The position numbers were made by a program, and so were the translations under genes. The notes below the pieces were generated by a model. That model did not search any database. It was not told where the DNA came from and saw only the letters and a list, made by a program, of their open reading frames with translations. A DNA stretch of 64,000 nucleotides from Clostridium sp. BNL1100 (GTDB lineage: Bacteria; Bacillota; Clostridia; Acetivibrionales; DSM-1351): positions 1,609,501 through 1,673,500 of the forward strand of contig NC_016791.1 of NCBI RefSeq assembly GCF_000244875.1. Direction: 5' to 3'. This document shows positions 27,308 through 36,400 of this stretch, one piece after another (the stretch's first letter is position 1; each line of letters begins with the position of its first letter).

Positions 27308-27490
27308 TTGAAAAATAGCACAAGCAAAGTGTTTGAGCTGCTGTTCTACGCAGCACTCAGCATAATTTTTATAGTCCTGTATTTTATAAATAAGCCGTAT
27401 GACAATAAGCCGGTACACGTAGATAGTCCGGCAAAAACAACAATAGAAAGTCAGGTGAGTCCATATGATGCTGTACCTATGCAGCCATAA
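27308..27490 (+). CDS. Small membrane protein, 60 residues
   Basis: A TTG start at 27308 follows GGGGGGAG. The product has one hydrophobic helix (LLFYAALSIIFIVLYFI) and a polar Pro/Ser-rich tail. It overlaps the start of the third CpaE-like gene by 26 bases and so is probably co-translated with it. No family recognised. Confidence 0.55.
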   Translation: MKNSTSKVFELLFYAALSIIFIVLYFINKPYDNKPVHVDSPAKTTIESQVSPYDAVPMQP

Positions 27491-28595
27491 CAATGTCAAT
27501 CTCTTTGATTGGCTCAATGAATCCAGTCTGGTAGATCAGCCCTTCATGCTAAAGAAAATATCTTCAACCCAGTTGGATTTATCCGCATTTGCTAAAAAAG
27601 AAGCAATAAGCATTAACTACTATAAATACCTTGCAATAGATTTAAGTACAGTTGTAAACGATAGCGAAACTTTTAAGCTTGCAATACAAAGTATTCATAT
27701 AATGAACCCAAAGATAAAGTTTCTTTATGTTGATATAGGGAATAAGACCAGTGTATTGCAGGAGGTTCTTAAAACTTTTGGAGATGTACCGGTTATAACA
27801 GAAAATCCGGAAGAAGATATGTCACGGTTCAAAACACAGGTAACAGCCGGATTACAATACACACAGGAGTTCTTAGATACCGAAAAAGAAAGGCAGGATA
27901 ACGCAAAAATTGCTTCAAATACTACATCACGAATAAACGAAGATTCCAAGAAACGAGAAGCTAAAAAAGAATACATATTCAAAAATCAGAAAGTCATGGT
28001 GGCTGTAATAAATGCTTACCAGAGAGCAGGAGCAACAACACTCAGTATAAATATGGCTGCGTATCTCAATTCTATTGGTGCAACAGTATCATGGGTGGAA
28101 TTAAGTGAACTGGGGCATCTGGATAAGATAATAAACTCTACACCCGGTTTTACAGCCGTAACAGAAACCCGTTTTGAACGTGAGGGTGTAGTGTATTTTA
28201 AAGGTGAGATACCTGAAGAAGTAAACTTTGTAATAAATGATATGAGCAGGGTTATCCAAGATGAGAGTAGTGAAGGGGCGTTAGAATTTGCAAAGAACTG
28301 CAATATAGTAATACTCTGTGGGACAAGCAAGCCATATGAGCTGCAGGAGATAAAGGAAAAGATAGAGCTGCTTCAAAAGTATGGTTGCCACAAAATAAAT
28401 CTTTCCCTGTCATTTACACCGGAGAAGGAAAAAGCTCACTTGGCTGATTTATTCGGAAACAAGCATGTCAGCGTATATTTTAACGAATACACTCCTGATA
28501 TGTTCGCAGAGGATGTAAATAGTGAAGTATTCCAAAGAATACTTCAGGAATATATCACAGAGAAAACAAATGATAATATGGTTAAACTTTTTTAA
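27465..28595 (+). CDS. CpaE/TadZ-like protein 3 with lysine-less P-loop
   Basis: This 376-residue protein has an unrecognised N-terminal half and, from about residue 175, a MinD/ParA-like domain starting KVMVAVINAYQRAGATTLSI. Ala stands where the P-loop lysine should be (GATT, about 189-192). A late VILCGTS strand resembles the last beta strand of the fold. The ATG (27465 or 27468) lies in the end of the previous gene. A hairpin follows at 28603-28635, so this may be the last gene of the long transfer operon. Confidence 0.65.
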   Translation: MMLYLCSHNNVNLFDWLNESSLVDQPFMLKKISSTQLDLSAFAKKEAISINYYKYLAIDLSTVVNDSETFKLAIQSIHIMNPKIKFLYVDIGNKTSVLQEVLKTFGDVPVITENPEEDMSRFKTQVTAGLQYTQEFLDTEKERQDNAKIASNTTSRINEDSKKREAKKEYIFKNQKVMVAVINAYQRAGATTLSINMAAYLNSIGATVSWVELSELGHLDKIINSTPGFTAVTETRFEREGVVYFKGEIPEEVNFVINDMSRVIQDESSEGALEFAKNCNIVILCGTSKPYELQEIKEKIELLQKYGCHKINLSLSFTPEKEKAHLADLFGNKHVSVYFNEYTPDMFAEDVNSEVFQRILQEYITEKTNDNMVKLF

Positions 28596-28602
28596 ATTTA
28601 TC

Positions 28603-28635
28603 AAGGCTCCATGATTATAACGGTCATGGGGCCTT
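28603..28635 (+). terminator. Hairpin at the end of the T4SS-Tad cluster
   Basis: AAGGCTCCATGA (28603-28614) pairs with TCATGGGGCCTT (28624-28635) with one G-U pair. The T-tract is poor (AACAATTA), so termination strength is uncertain. Confidence 0.5.
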
Positions 28636-28672
28636 AACAATTACTACAGAAAAAATGGAGGCTTATATAAAT

Positions 28673-29380
28673 ATGTACATGAATGAGGCTTTTGACAGTA
28701 TTTGTTTTAAAGGAAGTATCGTATCCCAAAGTGCAAGGTTCGTATATCTTTGTCTGTGCAAACATGCAGATAATACTAATCAAACCTGTTTTCCATCCCT
28801 GAACAGAATCGCTCAGATAGTGGGCAAATCACTCTCAACAATCAAGAGGGCCATGAGAGAGCTGTGCAAATACGGAGCAGTTGAAAGGACTCCACGATTC
28901 AGGAAGGACGGAGGTCAAACCTCAAATTTATACAAAATAGTTCCTTGTAATTTTGAAGAAGTGACAAAAAGTGAAGATGAAAATACGGTGGGGCAAGACC
29001 AAATTGAAATGTGTGAGACACTTCATGATGATATTTCTTATTCAGTACCTGAAGTTAATGAACCGGCTCGTGCATGTACGACATATATAGATAAAAATGA
29101 GCAGGAGAACAGAGAGCAAAAGGACGATGAAAACAATTCCTGTAAAGAACCAGAGGCAAATACTATTGATAACATGGGACATGTACATATTTTCAATGAA
29201 ACTACAGAAAACACTTCCAACGGCTTTAAACTAAGTAAATATATAAATAGTACAAAAAACAGAGTGTCATATTGGTTTGAGTTCCTTAATCAAAAATTTA
29301 ACAGCGCTAATTTAATTATTTTTAAGAAAAATGAACCGGGGGGAGGTCATGAGCGCCCCCCCAGGAACTTATCCATTTAA
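28673..29380 (+). CDS. HTH_36-type helix-turn-helix protein (replication/transfer accessory)
   Basis: The N-terminal 85 residues carry the winged-helix pattern typical of plasmid/ICE accessory proteins: SARFVYLCLCKHADN ... CFPSLNRIAQIVGKSLSTIKRAM, then RELCKYGAVER. The rest is acidic, then Gly/Pro-rich at the extreme C-terminus. The start is taken as ATG 28673 (or 28679) after GGAGG; ATG 28655 overlaps that box. A 53-base degraded copy of its codons (AVERTPRF region) exists at 41198-41250. The gene ends in a G-run/C-run that may form a hairpin. Confidence 0.72.
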   Translation: MYMNEAFDSICFKGSIVSQSARFVYLCLCKHADNTNQTCFPSLNRIAQIVGKSLSTIKRAMRELCKYGAVERTPRFRKDGGQTSNLYKIVPCNFEEVTKSEDENTVGQDQIEMCETLHDDISYSVPEVNEPARACTTYIDKNEQENREQKDDENNSCKEPEANTIDNMGHVHIFNETTENTSNGFKLSKYINSTKNRVSYWFEFLNQKFNSANLIIFKKNEPGGGHERPPRNLSI

Positions 29381-29521
29381 CTAGGGTTACTGAAAAAGAA
29401 AGTATGTATATTTATGCAGGTAATAGTTATCATAACCTTAAAAAACATATACAATGCTAAAATCATAGTTAAAAAATACTAATCTTATAAAAATTAATAG
29501 AATAATATTATCTTATATAAA

Positions 29522-29551
29522 TTGACATAAATTACAAATAAATGTTACAAT
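29522..29551 (+). promoter_or_regulatory. Promoter upstream of the RCC1-repeat gene
   Basis: TTGACA (29522-29527) and TACAAT (29546-29551) are separated by 18 bases, about 40 bases before the ATG. The next three genes to the RHS protein are closely spaced and may share it. Confidence 0.6.
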
Positions 29552-29593
29552 GGAAAACATTATCTTTGTTATTATCTTGAAGGGAGTATTTTT

Positions 29594-32551
29594 ATGTCAA
29601 AAAGGGTAAGGTATTTATCGGCTTTATTATTAATTTTCTTTGTAATTCAAACTAATTTATTTACGGTAGTTTATGCAAATCAAACAAATAATGTAGTTAT
29701 GGAAGTTTCTGTTCCAATTCTATCACTTTCAACAATTAATGTTACAGATACAAGTGTTGAATTGGTATGGACTACTAAAAATAATAGTATTACTGAAGTA
29801 TCATACGATATTTATCGGAATGAAAGCATTATAAAATCAATCGAAAGTTTTACATATACTGATTTGGACTTGGTTCCGGATACAACCTATCAGTATAAAA
29901 TTAAGGCTAAAAATAAAGATGGAATAATAGTTGCGGAAAGTAATGTATTAAGTGCTACAACCAGTGTAAAACAAGGACATTTGCAAAACGAAACTAAAAA
30001 AACTAATACCGGGACTACACTTCCATCCGAAGAACTAATTAATGCAAATACTATAGAAACTCAAACGCTTGATTCAAGTTCTAATGGGGGTAATTTATCT
30101 TCACCAAAAATAGAAGGCCCAATAATTAAAGTTTCCGGAGGAGAATCCCACACTCTTGCATTAGAGAGTGACGGGACAGTTTGGGCATGTGGGGAAAATG
30201 ATTATGGTCAGCTTGGAAATAATAATACGATAGACATAAATTCACCAATACCAGTGGAGGGATTAAATAAAGTTAGTTCTATTAGTGCCGGTAAGTATTA
30301 CAGCATGGCACTAAAGTCTGATGGAACAGTTTGGACATGGGGAGAGAATGATTATGGTCAATTGGGAGACGGAACAACAGCAACAAGACTTTCCCCGGTA
30401 CAAGTACAGAACCTTTCTGGAATTATTGCGATATCAAGCGGGAATTCTCATAGCTTGGCACTGAAGGATGATGGAACGGTTTGGGCATGGGGGGATAACG
30501 AGAGTGGTCAATTAGGAGACGGGACGACCAATTCAAAATATATACCATCACAGGTACAAGGACTTTCAGGTATTGTTTCAATCTCATGTGGGTTTTATTA
30601 TAGCATGGCACTAAAAAATGATGGAACGGTTTGGGTATGGGGAGACAATACTTCTGGTCAATTGGGGGATGGAACAACGACTGACAGGAATACAGCAGTA
30701 CCTGTAAGCGGACTTGATGGAGTAATAGCAATCGCATGTGGGGTTAATCATAGTATGGCACTAAGAAATGATGGAACGGTTTGGACATGGGGGTTCAATG
30801 CTTTTGGTCAATTGGGGGACGGAACAAAAGTATCAAAGAATACAGCAGTACCGATAAGTGGGCTTGATGGCATAATAGCAATAACATGTGGGACTAGTCA
30901 TAGCATGGCACTAAAAGATGACGGAACGGTTTGGGCATGGGGAGACAATCAATATGGTCAATTGGGAAACGGAACATTTATATCTAATACAACGCCATCA
31001 CAGGTAAGTAATCTTAGTGGGATAAAATCAATTTTTTGTGGATACAGTACCAGTTTTGCTTTAAAGCCCGACGGTACAGTGTGGGCATGGGGTAATAACG
31101 AATATGGAGAGTTAGGAAAAGGGTTTACAACAAGAGTGATATATCCAACAGAAACATTAAATATAGGTGATATTAAAGCCATTAGTATAGGAAGTAGTCA
31201 TTGTCTCGCATTAAAAAATGATGGGACAGTCTGGGCATGGGGAGATAACCGCTATGGACAGCTTGGAGATGGAACTACAACAATAAAATCATTACCGGTA
31301 CAAGTGAGTGGAATCTCTGGAATAACAGCAATTTCAGCGGGTGGATCTCATAGTCTTGCATTAAAAAGTGACGGTACAGTGTGGGCTTGGGGACAAAATA
31401 ATGTAGGACAATTGGGAGATGGAACAAAAGAAGATAGGAATACTCCTGTACAGGTAAGTGAATTAAGCGGGATCACTGTCATTTCAAACTGTATTTACCG
31501 CAGTTTTGCATTAAAAAACGATGGAACGGTGTGGGTATGGGGAAGTGATTCTTATAATTTACCACTAGAAAAAATGACAATGCCCATACAGATAAGCGGG
31601 TTGAGCGGGATAATTGCTATTGAGTGTGGAACTTATCATAATCTTGCATTAAAGAATGACGGTACAGTGTGGGCATGGGGAAAAAACAATTTTGGTCAAT
31701 TTGGAGATGGAACAACAACAACAACGAATATTCCTGTACAGGTAAGCGGATTGAGTGGGGTCAAAGCCATTGCTGTGGGAGGAAACCGTAGTATTGCACT
31801 AAAAAGTGATGGAACAGTCTGGCAATGGGGTCGTATCTTGGTCTCAGTTTCCCCAAGCACAGTAGAAACATGGACAACAGCTAGGCAGGTAGACGGTTTG
31901 AGTGAAATAGTTTCCATTAGTAATAATGTAGCATTAAAAAATGATGGTAAAGTTTTCACATGGGGAGCGAACGATTATGGTCAACTTGGCGATGGAACGA
32001 CAACGGCAAGGGTAACAGTGGCACCGGTAAGTGGACTGGAAGGAGTGGCAGGAGTTGCAAGTTCAGATACTACCTCAATGGTTTTGATGAATGACGGAAC
32101 AATCCGAGCATGGGGTAAAAATAACTTTGGACAGTTGGGCAACGGAGAAAGAGGGTTTTACGATTATGCTGAATACTCATTTGGTAGTACTAATGGAGCT
32201 ATCCCTATTTCGGCATCATGTACAGCGGTATGTACAAAAGATAGAGAATTTAATCTCGTTCTTAAAATCAAAAACATAAATGATTTTACCAAACGCTCTT
32301 TTACTATTACATATGATGGTAATGAGATAAGCACCGTATCTGATTTAAGCAAATTTACATTTGTTAAGGAAAAAGGAATTGGAACTATAGCTGATACCGG
32401 AATAACAGTCTTAGAAAATGCCCCTGGTATTATAAGATTTATTGTTGATAAACCCATACCGGTTGACAAAAGCTGGTCAGGAATATTAAATATCATAACT
32501 CTTAAAGCTGCTGTCAGCGATAACGTTGTATTGCATTTTGATGCAAATTAA
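29594..32551 (+). CDS. Secreted RCC1-repeat (beta-propeller) protein
   Basis: The 985-residue protein has a signal peptide (about 1-29), a fibronectin type III-like domain (about 40-125), then RCC1 repeats of about 50 residues with the recurrent pattern DGTVWAWGDNxxGQLGDGT. I count 14 copies, two of them degenerate, which would suit two seven-bladed propellers. The last 110 residues form a separate beta-rich domain. RCC1 propellers mediate protein binding; in secreted bacterial proteins partners are mostly unknown. GAAGGGAG precedes the ATG. The DNA repeats (about 150 bp) make this a likely site for copy-number change. Confidence 0.85.
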   Translation: MSKRVRYLSALLLIFFVIQTNLFTVVYANQTNNVVMEVSVPILSLSTINVTDTSVELVWTTKNNSITEVSYDIYRNESIIKSIESFTYTDLDLVPDTTYQYKIKAKNKDGIIVAESNVLSATTSVKQGHLQNETKKTNTGTTLPSEELINANTIETQTLDSSSNGGNLSSPKIEGPIIKVSGGESHTLALESDGTVWACGENDYGQLGNNNTIDINSPIPVEGLNKVSSISAGKYYSMALKSDGTVWTWGENDYGQLGDGTTATRLSPVQVQNLSGIIAISSGNSHSLALKDDGTVWAWGDNESGQLGDGTTNSKYIPSQVQGLSGIVSISCGFYYSMALKNDGTVWVWGDNTSGQLGDGTTTDRNTAVPVSGLDGVIAIACGVNHSMALRNDGTVWTWGFNAFGQLGDGTKVSKNTAVPISGLDGIIAITCGTSHSMALKDDGTVWAWGDNQYGQLGNGTFISNTTPSQVSNLSGIKSIFCGYSTSFALKPDGTVWAWGNNEYGELGKGFTTRVIYPTETLNIGDIKAISIGSSHCLALKNDGTVWAWGDNRYGQLGDGTTTIKSLPVQVSGISGITAISAGGSHSLALKSDGTVWAWGQNNVGQLGDGTKEDRNTPVQVSELSGITVISNCIYRSFALKNDGTVWVWGSDSYNLPLEKMTMPIQISGLSGIIAIECGTYHNLALKNDGTVWAWGKNNFGQFGDGTTTTTNIPVQVSGLSGVKAIAVGGNRSIALKSDGTVWQWGRILVSVSPSTVETWTTARQVDGLSEIVSISNNVALKNDGKVFTWGANDYGQLGDGTTTARVTVAPVSGLEGVAGVASSDTTSMVLMNDGTIRAWGKNNFGQLGNGERGFYDYAEYSFGSTNGAIPISASCTAVCTKDREFNLVLKIKNINDFTKRSFTITYDGNEISTVSDLSKFTFVKEKGIGTIADTGITVLENAPGIIRFIVDKPIPVDKSWSGILNIITLKAAVSDNVVLHFDAN

Positions 32552-32586
32552 AAATTGAAGCAATTGAAAATGGAGGTCAGTATAAA

Positions 32587-33456
32587 ATGAGAAAAGCTAA
32601 AACATTTATAAGAATTGGTATATGTATCATTATACTTGGAATAATCAGTACCGCAGCTATATACGCAATGTCTCAAACAAATGTTAACAAAGAGAATGAG
32701 AAAGCTGAATCATTGGATTCACTTAATATATCAAGCAAACTTGACAGTTCAAACTATGAGAAATGGAAGGAATCTCTGAAAAAAATAAATGATAGAAACA
32801 AGGTAACTACCTTAACTAAAGAAAAATTGAATGAATTATATGATAGTGGGTATAGCCTTAATGATATAGAAAAAGCAGAAAAACTGTCCATTTCAAGTCA
32901 CAAAGCCATAGAAGATATCCTAAATTTAAAATATAGTCACAAAGGTAAAACCCTAGTTCAAACCGACAAATCATGGGACGATATCGAATCTGATCTCTTA
33001 GGTTCTACAACTAAGGGTAATGAATTAAAATCAATAAATGCTGAAGAAGAAACTTTGAAAAATAAAAAGTTGTCTAAGGAACAGGTAAGTCAAATAAATA
33101 TTCTTTCTCTTAATTATGGGAAGGATACTAATCTGATAATTAGTGATATGGAATCAGGCAAGACCTATGAGGAACTTGATAAGCAGTATTGGGAAGAACA
33201 TCAAGCTGAATTGAAGAAAGTAGATACTCAAAAGAGCCAAATGGAAATAGAAAGTAATGCCAGGGAAAAGAATAATATAAGCGATGAAGATATTAAGTTA
33301 GCAAAAAAGTATGGAATGCAAAATATTATTGAAATAGGATATGCCAAAAGTTTGACTCAAAAATTTAATTCTTCTCTTAAGCATGTTTTAGAACTAAAAA
33401 GCAAAGAAAAGAAATGGAGTGCAGTTGAAAATATACTTAAGGAGGAGGCAAAATGA
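32587..33456 (+). CDS. Hypothetical anchored helical protein upstream of the RHS gene
   Basis: The 289-residue protein has one N-terminal membrane helix (about 9-28) and then a highly charged Lys/Glu-rich region, predicted helical with coiled-coil character. I do not recognise the family. ATG 32587 follows GGAGG. Its stop overlaps the RHS start (ATGA), so the two are translationally coupled. A role in export or wall attachment of the RHS protein is possible but unsupported by any motif. Confidence 0.65.
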   Translation: MRKAKTFIRIGICIIILGIISTAAIYAMSQTNVNKENEKAESLDSLNISSKLDSSNYEKWKESLKKINDRNKVTTLTKEKLNELYDSGYSLNDIEKAEKLSISSHKAIEDILNLKYSHKGKTLVQTDKSWDDIESDLLGSTTKGNELKSINAEEETLKNKKLSKEQVSQINILSLNYGKDTNLIISDMESGKTYEELDKQYWEEHQAELKKVDTQKSQMEIESNAREKNNISDEDIKLAKKYGMQNIIEIGYAKSLTQKFNSSLKHVLELKSKEKKWSAVENILKEEAK

Positions 33457-36400
33457 AATTAAAAACAATTTTTATATCCATTTTTAGTTTTATATTTATC
33501 CTATTATCTGGTTTTAATTTTGTATTTGCTGAGGAAGTACAAGATAAAAGTGGAGAATATAACGGACTAGGCTATGCTCGCTCCATATTAAAGGAAGGTA
33601 TAACGCCTCCATATTCTATTAGTAATGCATATGATGAAGATATTGACACATCCACAGGTGCCATTACCTTAAAGCAAACTGATATAAGCTTAAAAGGGAG
33701 AAATGGTTTGGATTTCTCTCTGACAAGGTATTATACTCAGAATAATAGTACTTTGTATGAGCCGTATGCAACATCATCCCCAGTTTATGGAAATGTACTT
33801 GCGGGGTATTGTATTGATACTAAAGTTACAGTATATACATGTGTTAATGGTATTGTAGTATCAAGTTATGTAGCATCCTCAGATACATTAATTGCAAATA
33901 GTTATTCCGATGCACAAAATGTTTCAAGTTATTATAATTCTATTTCCGATGAATATGGGAGTGAATATTATAGTACAAGGCATCAGGCATATGTTTACGA
34001 TGTAACATCTTACTCAGCCGGCAGTCCATATGCATATTATGTACAGGCATGTACTGGTTACTCTTATTCAAATAATTTAAATAACGTGACAAGCAACGAA
34101 AAGTATTCATACTTGGGTGCAGGTTGGGCATTTGACCTTCCATACATTGAAAATATAAGCGGATATCTATATCTAAACTATGGGAGTGCAGGAACATGGC
34201 AAATCGATTTTGGATCAAGCGCTGGGCAATCTCACTTAAAAAATTATCCGTTGATTGATATGAAATTGAACAGAGACAACCAGTCATATAGCAATGGACA
34301 AGCGTCTTCATATTATGTGCTTGAGCAGAAGGATGGAGGAAAGACATTTTTTGGCAATGACGGAAGACTTTTAGGAATAAAAGACAGGTACAACAATGAA
34401 ATCAAATTTCAACATGATACTTCCGCAACTGGATATCCGATTGTAAATAAAATAATTGATAGTGTCGGAAGAGAGATTAATATTAGTTACACTAAAAGTC
34501 AAGTACTTGTGACAGTTAATGATGCGATAAATTCAGCCAATAATAGAACTGTTAAATACAACAAGACTGCTATTTCAGGATATTCAAATGATTACGTTCT
34601 TGATAATGTAATAGACCCACTTGATAGACAGACAACATATAGATATACAATCAATTCTGCAAAAGTTGATTTACTATACAAGAGCATCAGTAGTGGAATT
34701 ACAAATCAATTTGCTTGTCTTACAAAAGTAATTTCTCCAACTGCCGGAGAAACTTGTTATGCATATTCAAAAATAACAAAGAATTGCGGCACAGATGGTG
34801 TAATGGAAGCCTATAAGCTTTTTGAAAGATTTGACTCGAAAAATGATGGAGAAAAGTTAAAATACAGAAAATTAAATTATCTATATGGTAACACAGGAGA
34901 ATATGACGGTTATCCGAATTATCGCAGTGATGCAGCTATTCCGGATACCTATACATATAAAACGCAGATAGTTGACAATTTGAATAACAGTGAAATCTAT
35001 ACATACAATAAAAAACTGTTACCGCTTAATATACTAAGGGAGGGTGCAGATCATAAGAATGAGACAATAAATGAATATGACCCTGTAACCAGGTTGTTAT
35101 TAAAAACGTGTAATAAAATATTCAATAAGGCCACAAATGAATTCATGCAGAAAAATGAAAACTATCAGTATGATTCGTCAGGCTATAGGGATTTGGTAGG
35201 ATACTGGGATTGTCAGGCAACAAGAGATAATAATAATATGCCTTTAGATAATAAACATAAAGTAACTTTTACGTATGGTACATATCACTATACTTTAGCT
35301 AAAGAATACAACCAAGATGCCGCAACAACAATAAAAGAGGAATATACACCTACTAGTGACAATAAGGCTGTTCAATGGAAAAAGATTTATCTAAATGGAG
35401 TCTTAAAAAGTAAAACATACTATGATTATGATGTTTACGGAAATGTTAAAGAAGAAAAAAGATTTTGGGATGACGGTGTAACTTCAGTATCTACAAAATA
35501 TGACTACAGTGACAATCAGACTGATAGAAATGGAAAGTTTAACGGAGTATATTTGACACGTATATGGGCTGACGTCAAAGATATTGATCCGGTCGAAAGT
35601 AATGAACCAGGATCAACAGTTCAGGAAACATATAAGTATGATTGGTATGGAAATATTGTAGAAAGCTTTGATGCTAAAAATGGAAACCCGACTAAGTATG
35701 AATTTGACAAACTAAATAGGGTTATAAAGGAAACACATCCTGATGCAAGTTATAAATCATGGTCTTATACTACAAGAAGTTCAGAAAATAGTACAATAGT
35801 TACTGATGAAAAAGGTACTAAGATTAAGTATAATTTCGATAAACTTGGAAATCTTGAGAGTGAGCAAGACTTCAGTTCAGGAGAGTTTCTTAATCAATAT
35901 ACTTATGACAGTGAAATGAAACTAAAAGCCGAGAATAATCGGAATTCAAGTCCATCATACAGAAGCATAACATATAATTATTTAAGCGACGGCAAATTAG
36001 CTGAAAAGGAAACTACAGATCAGTCCAACGTTGTAATTGATAAAGAATCATATACATATAATGATGCAAGTGAAAATGGTAGCTATACAAAAGTGACCAA
36101 AACTGTAATGGGAGATGTGAATTCACCTTCAATAATATCAGTTACATATACAGATAAGACGGGCAGATTAGTAAAACAGGGTAATGTACACAATGGAGCA
36201 GAATACTTGGATACTTTTAAGTATGACTATGTAGGTAATAAAATAACTGAAAAAACTGCCCGTGCATATGATGAGCCGGAAGTATATCTAAATCGCGAAT
36301 ACACAACTAAATTTGACTATGATCATGCAGGAAATGTAATAATGACCACAAACATAGATGGAACCTATTCAAGAGCAGGATATGATACACTTGGAAGATT

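Noticed and set aside
30100-32150. Regular ~150-bp repeats as a mobile or CRISPR-like array
   Set aside because: They are RCC1 protein repeats in one long frame; the opposite-strand frames are shadows.
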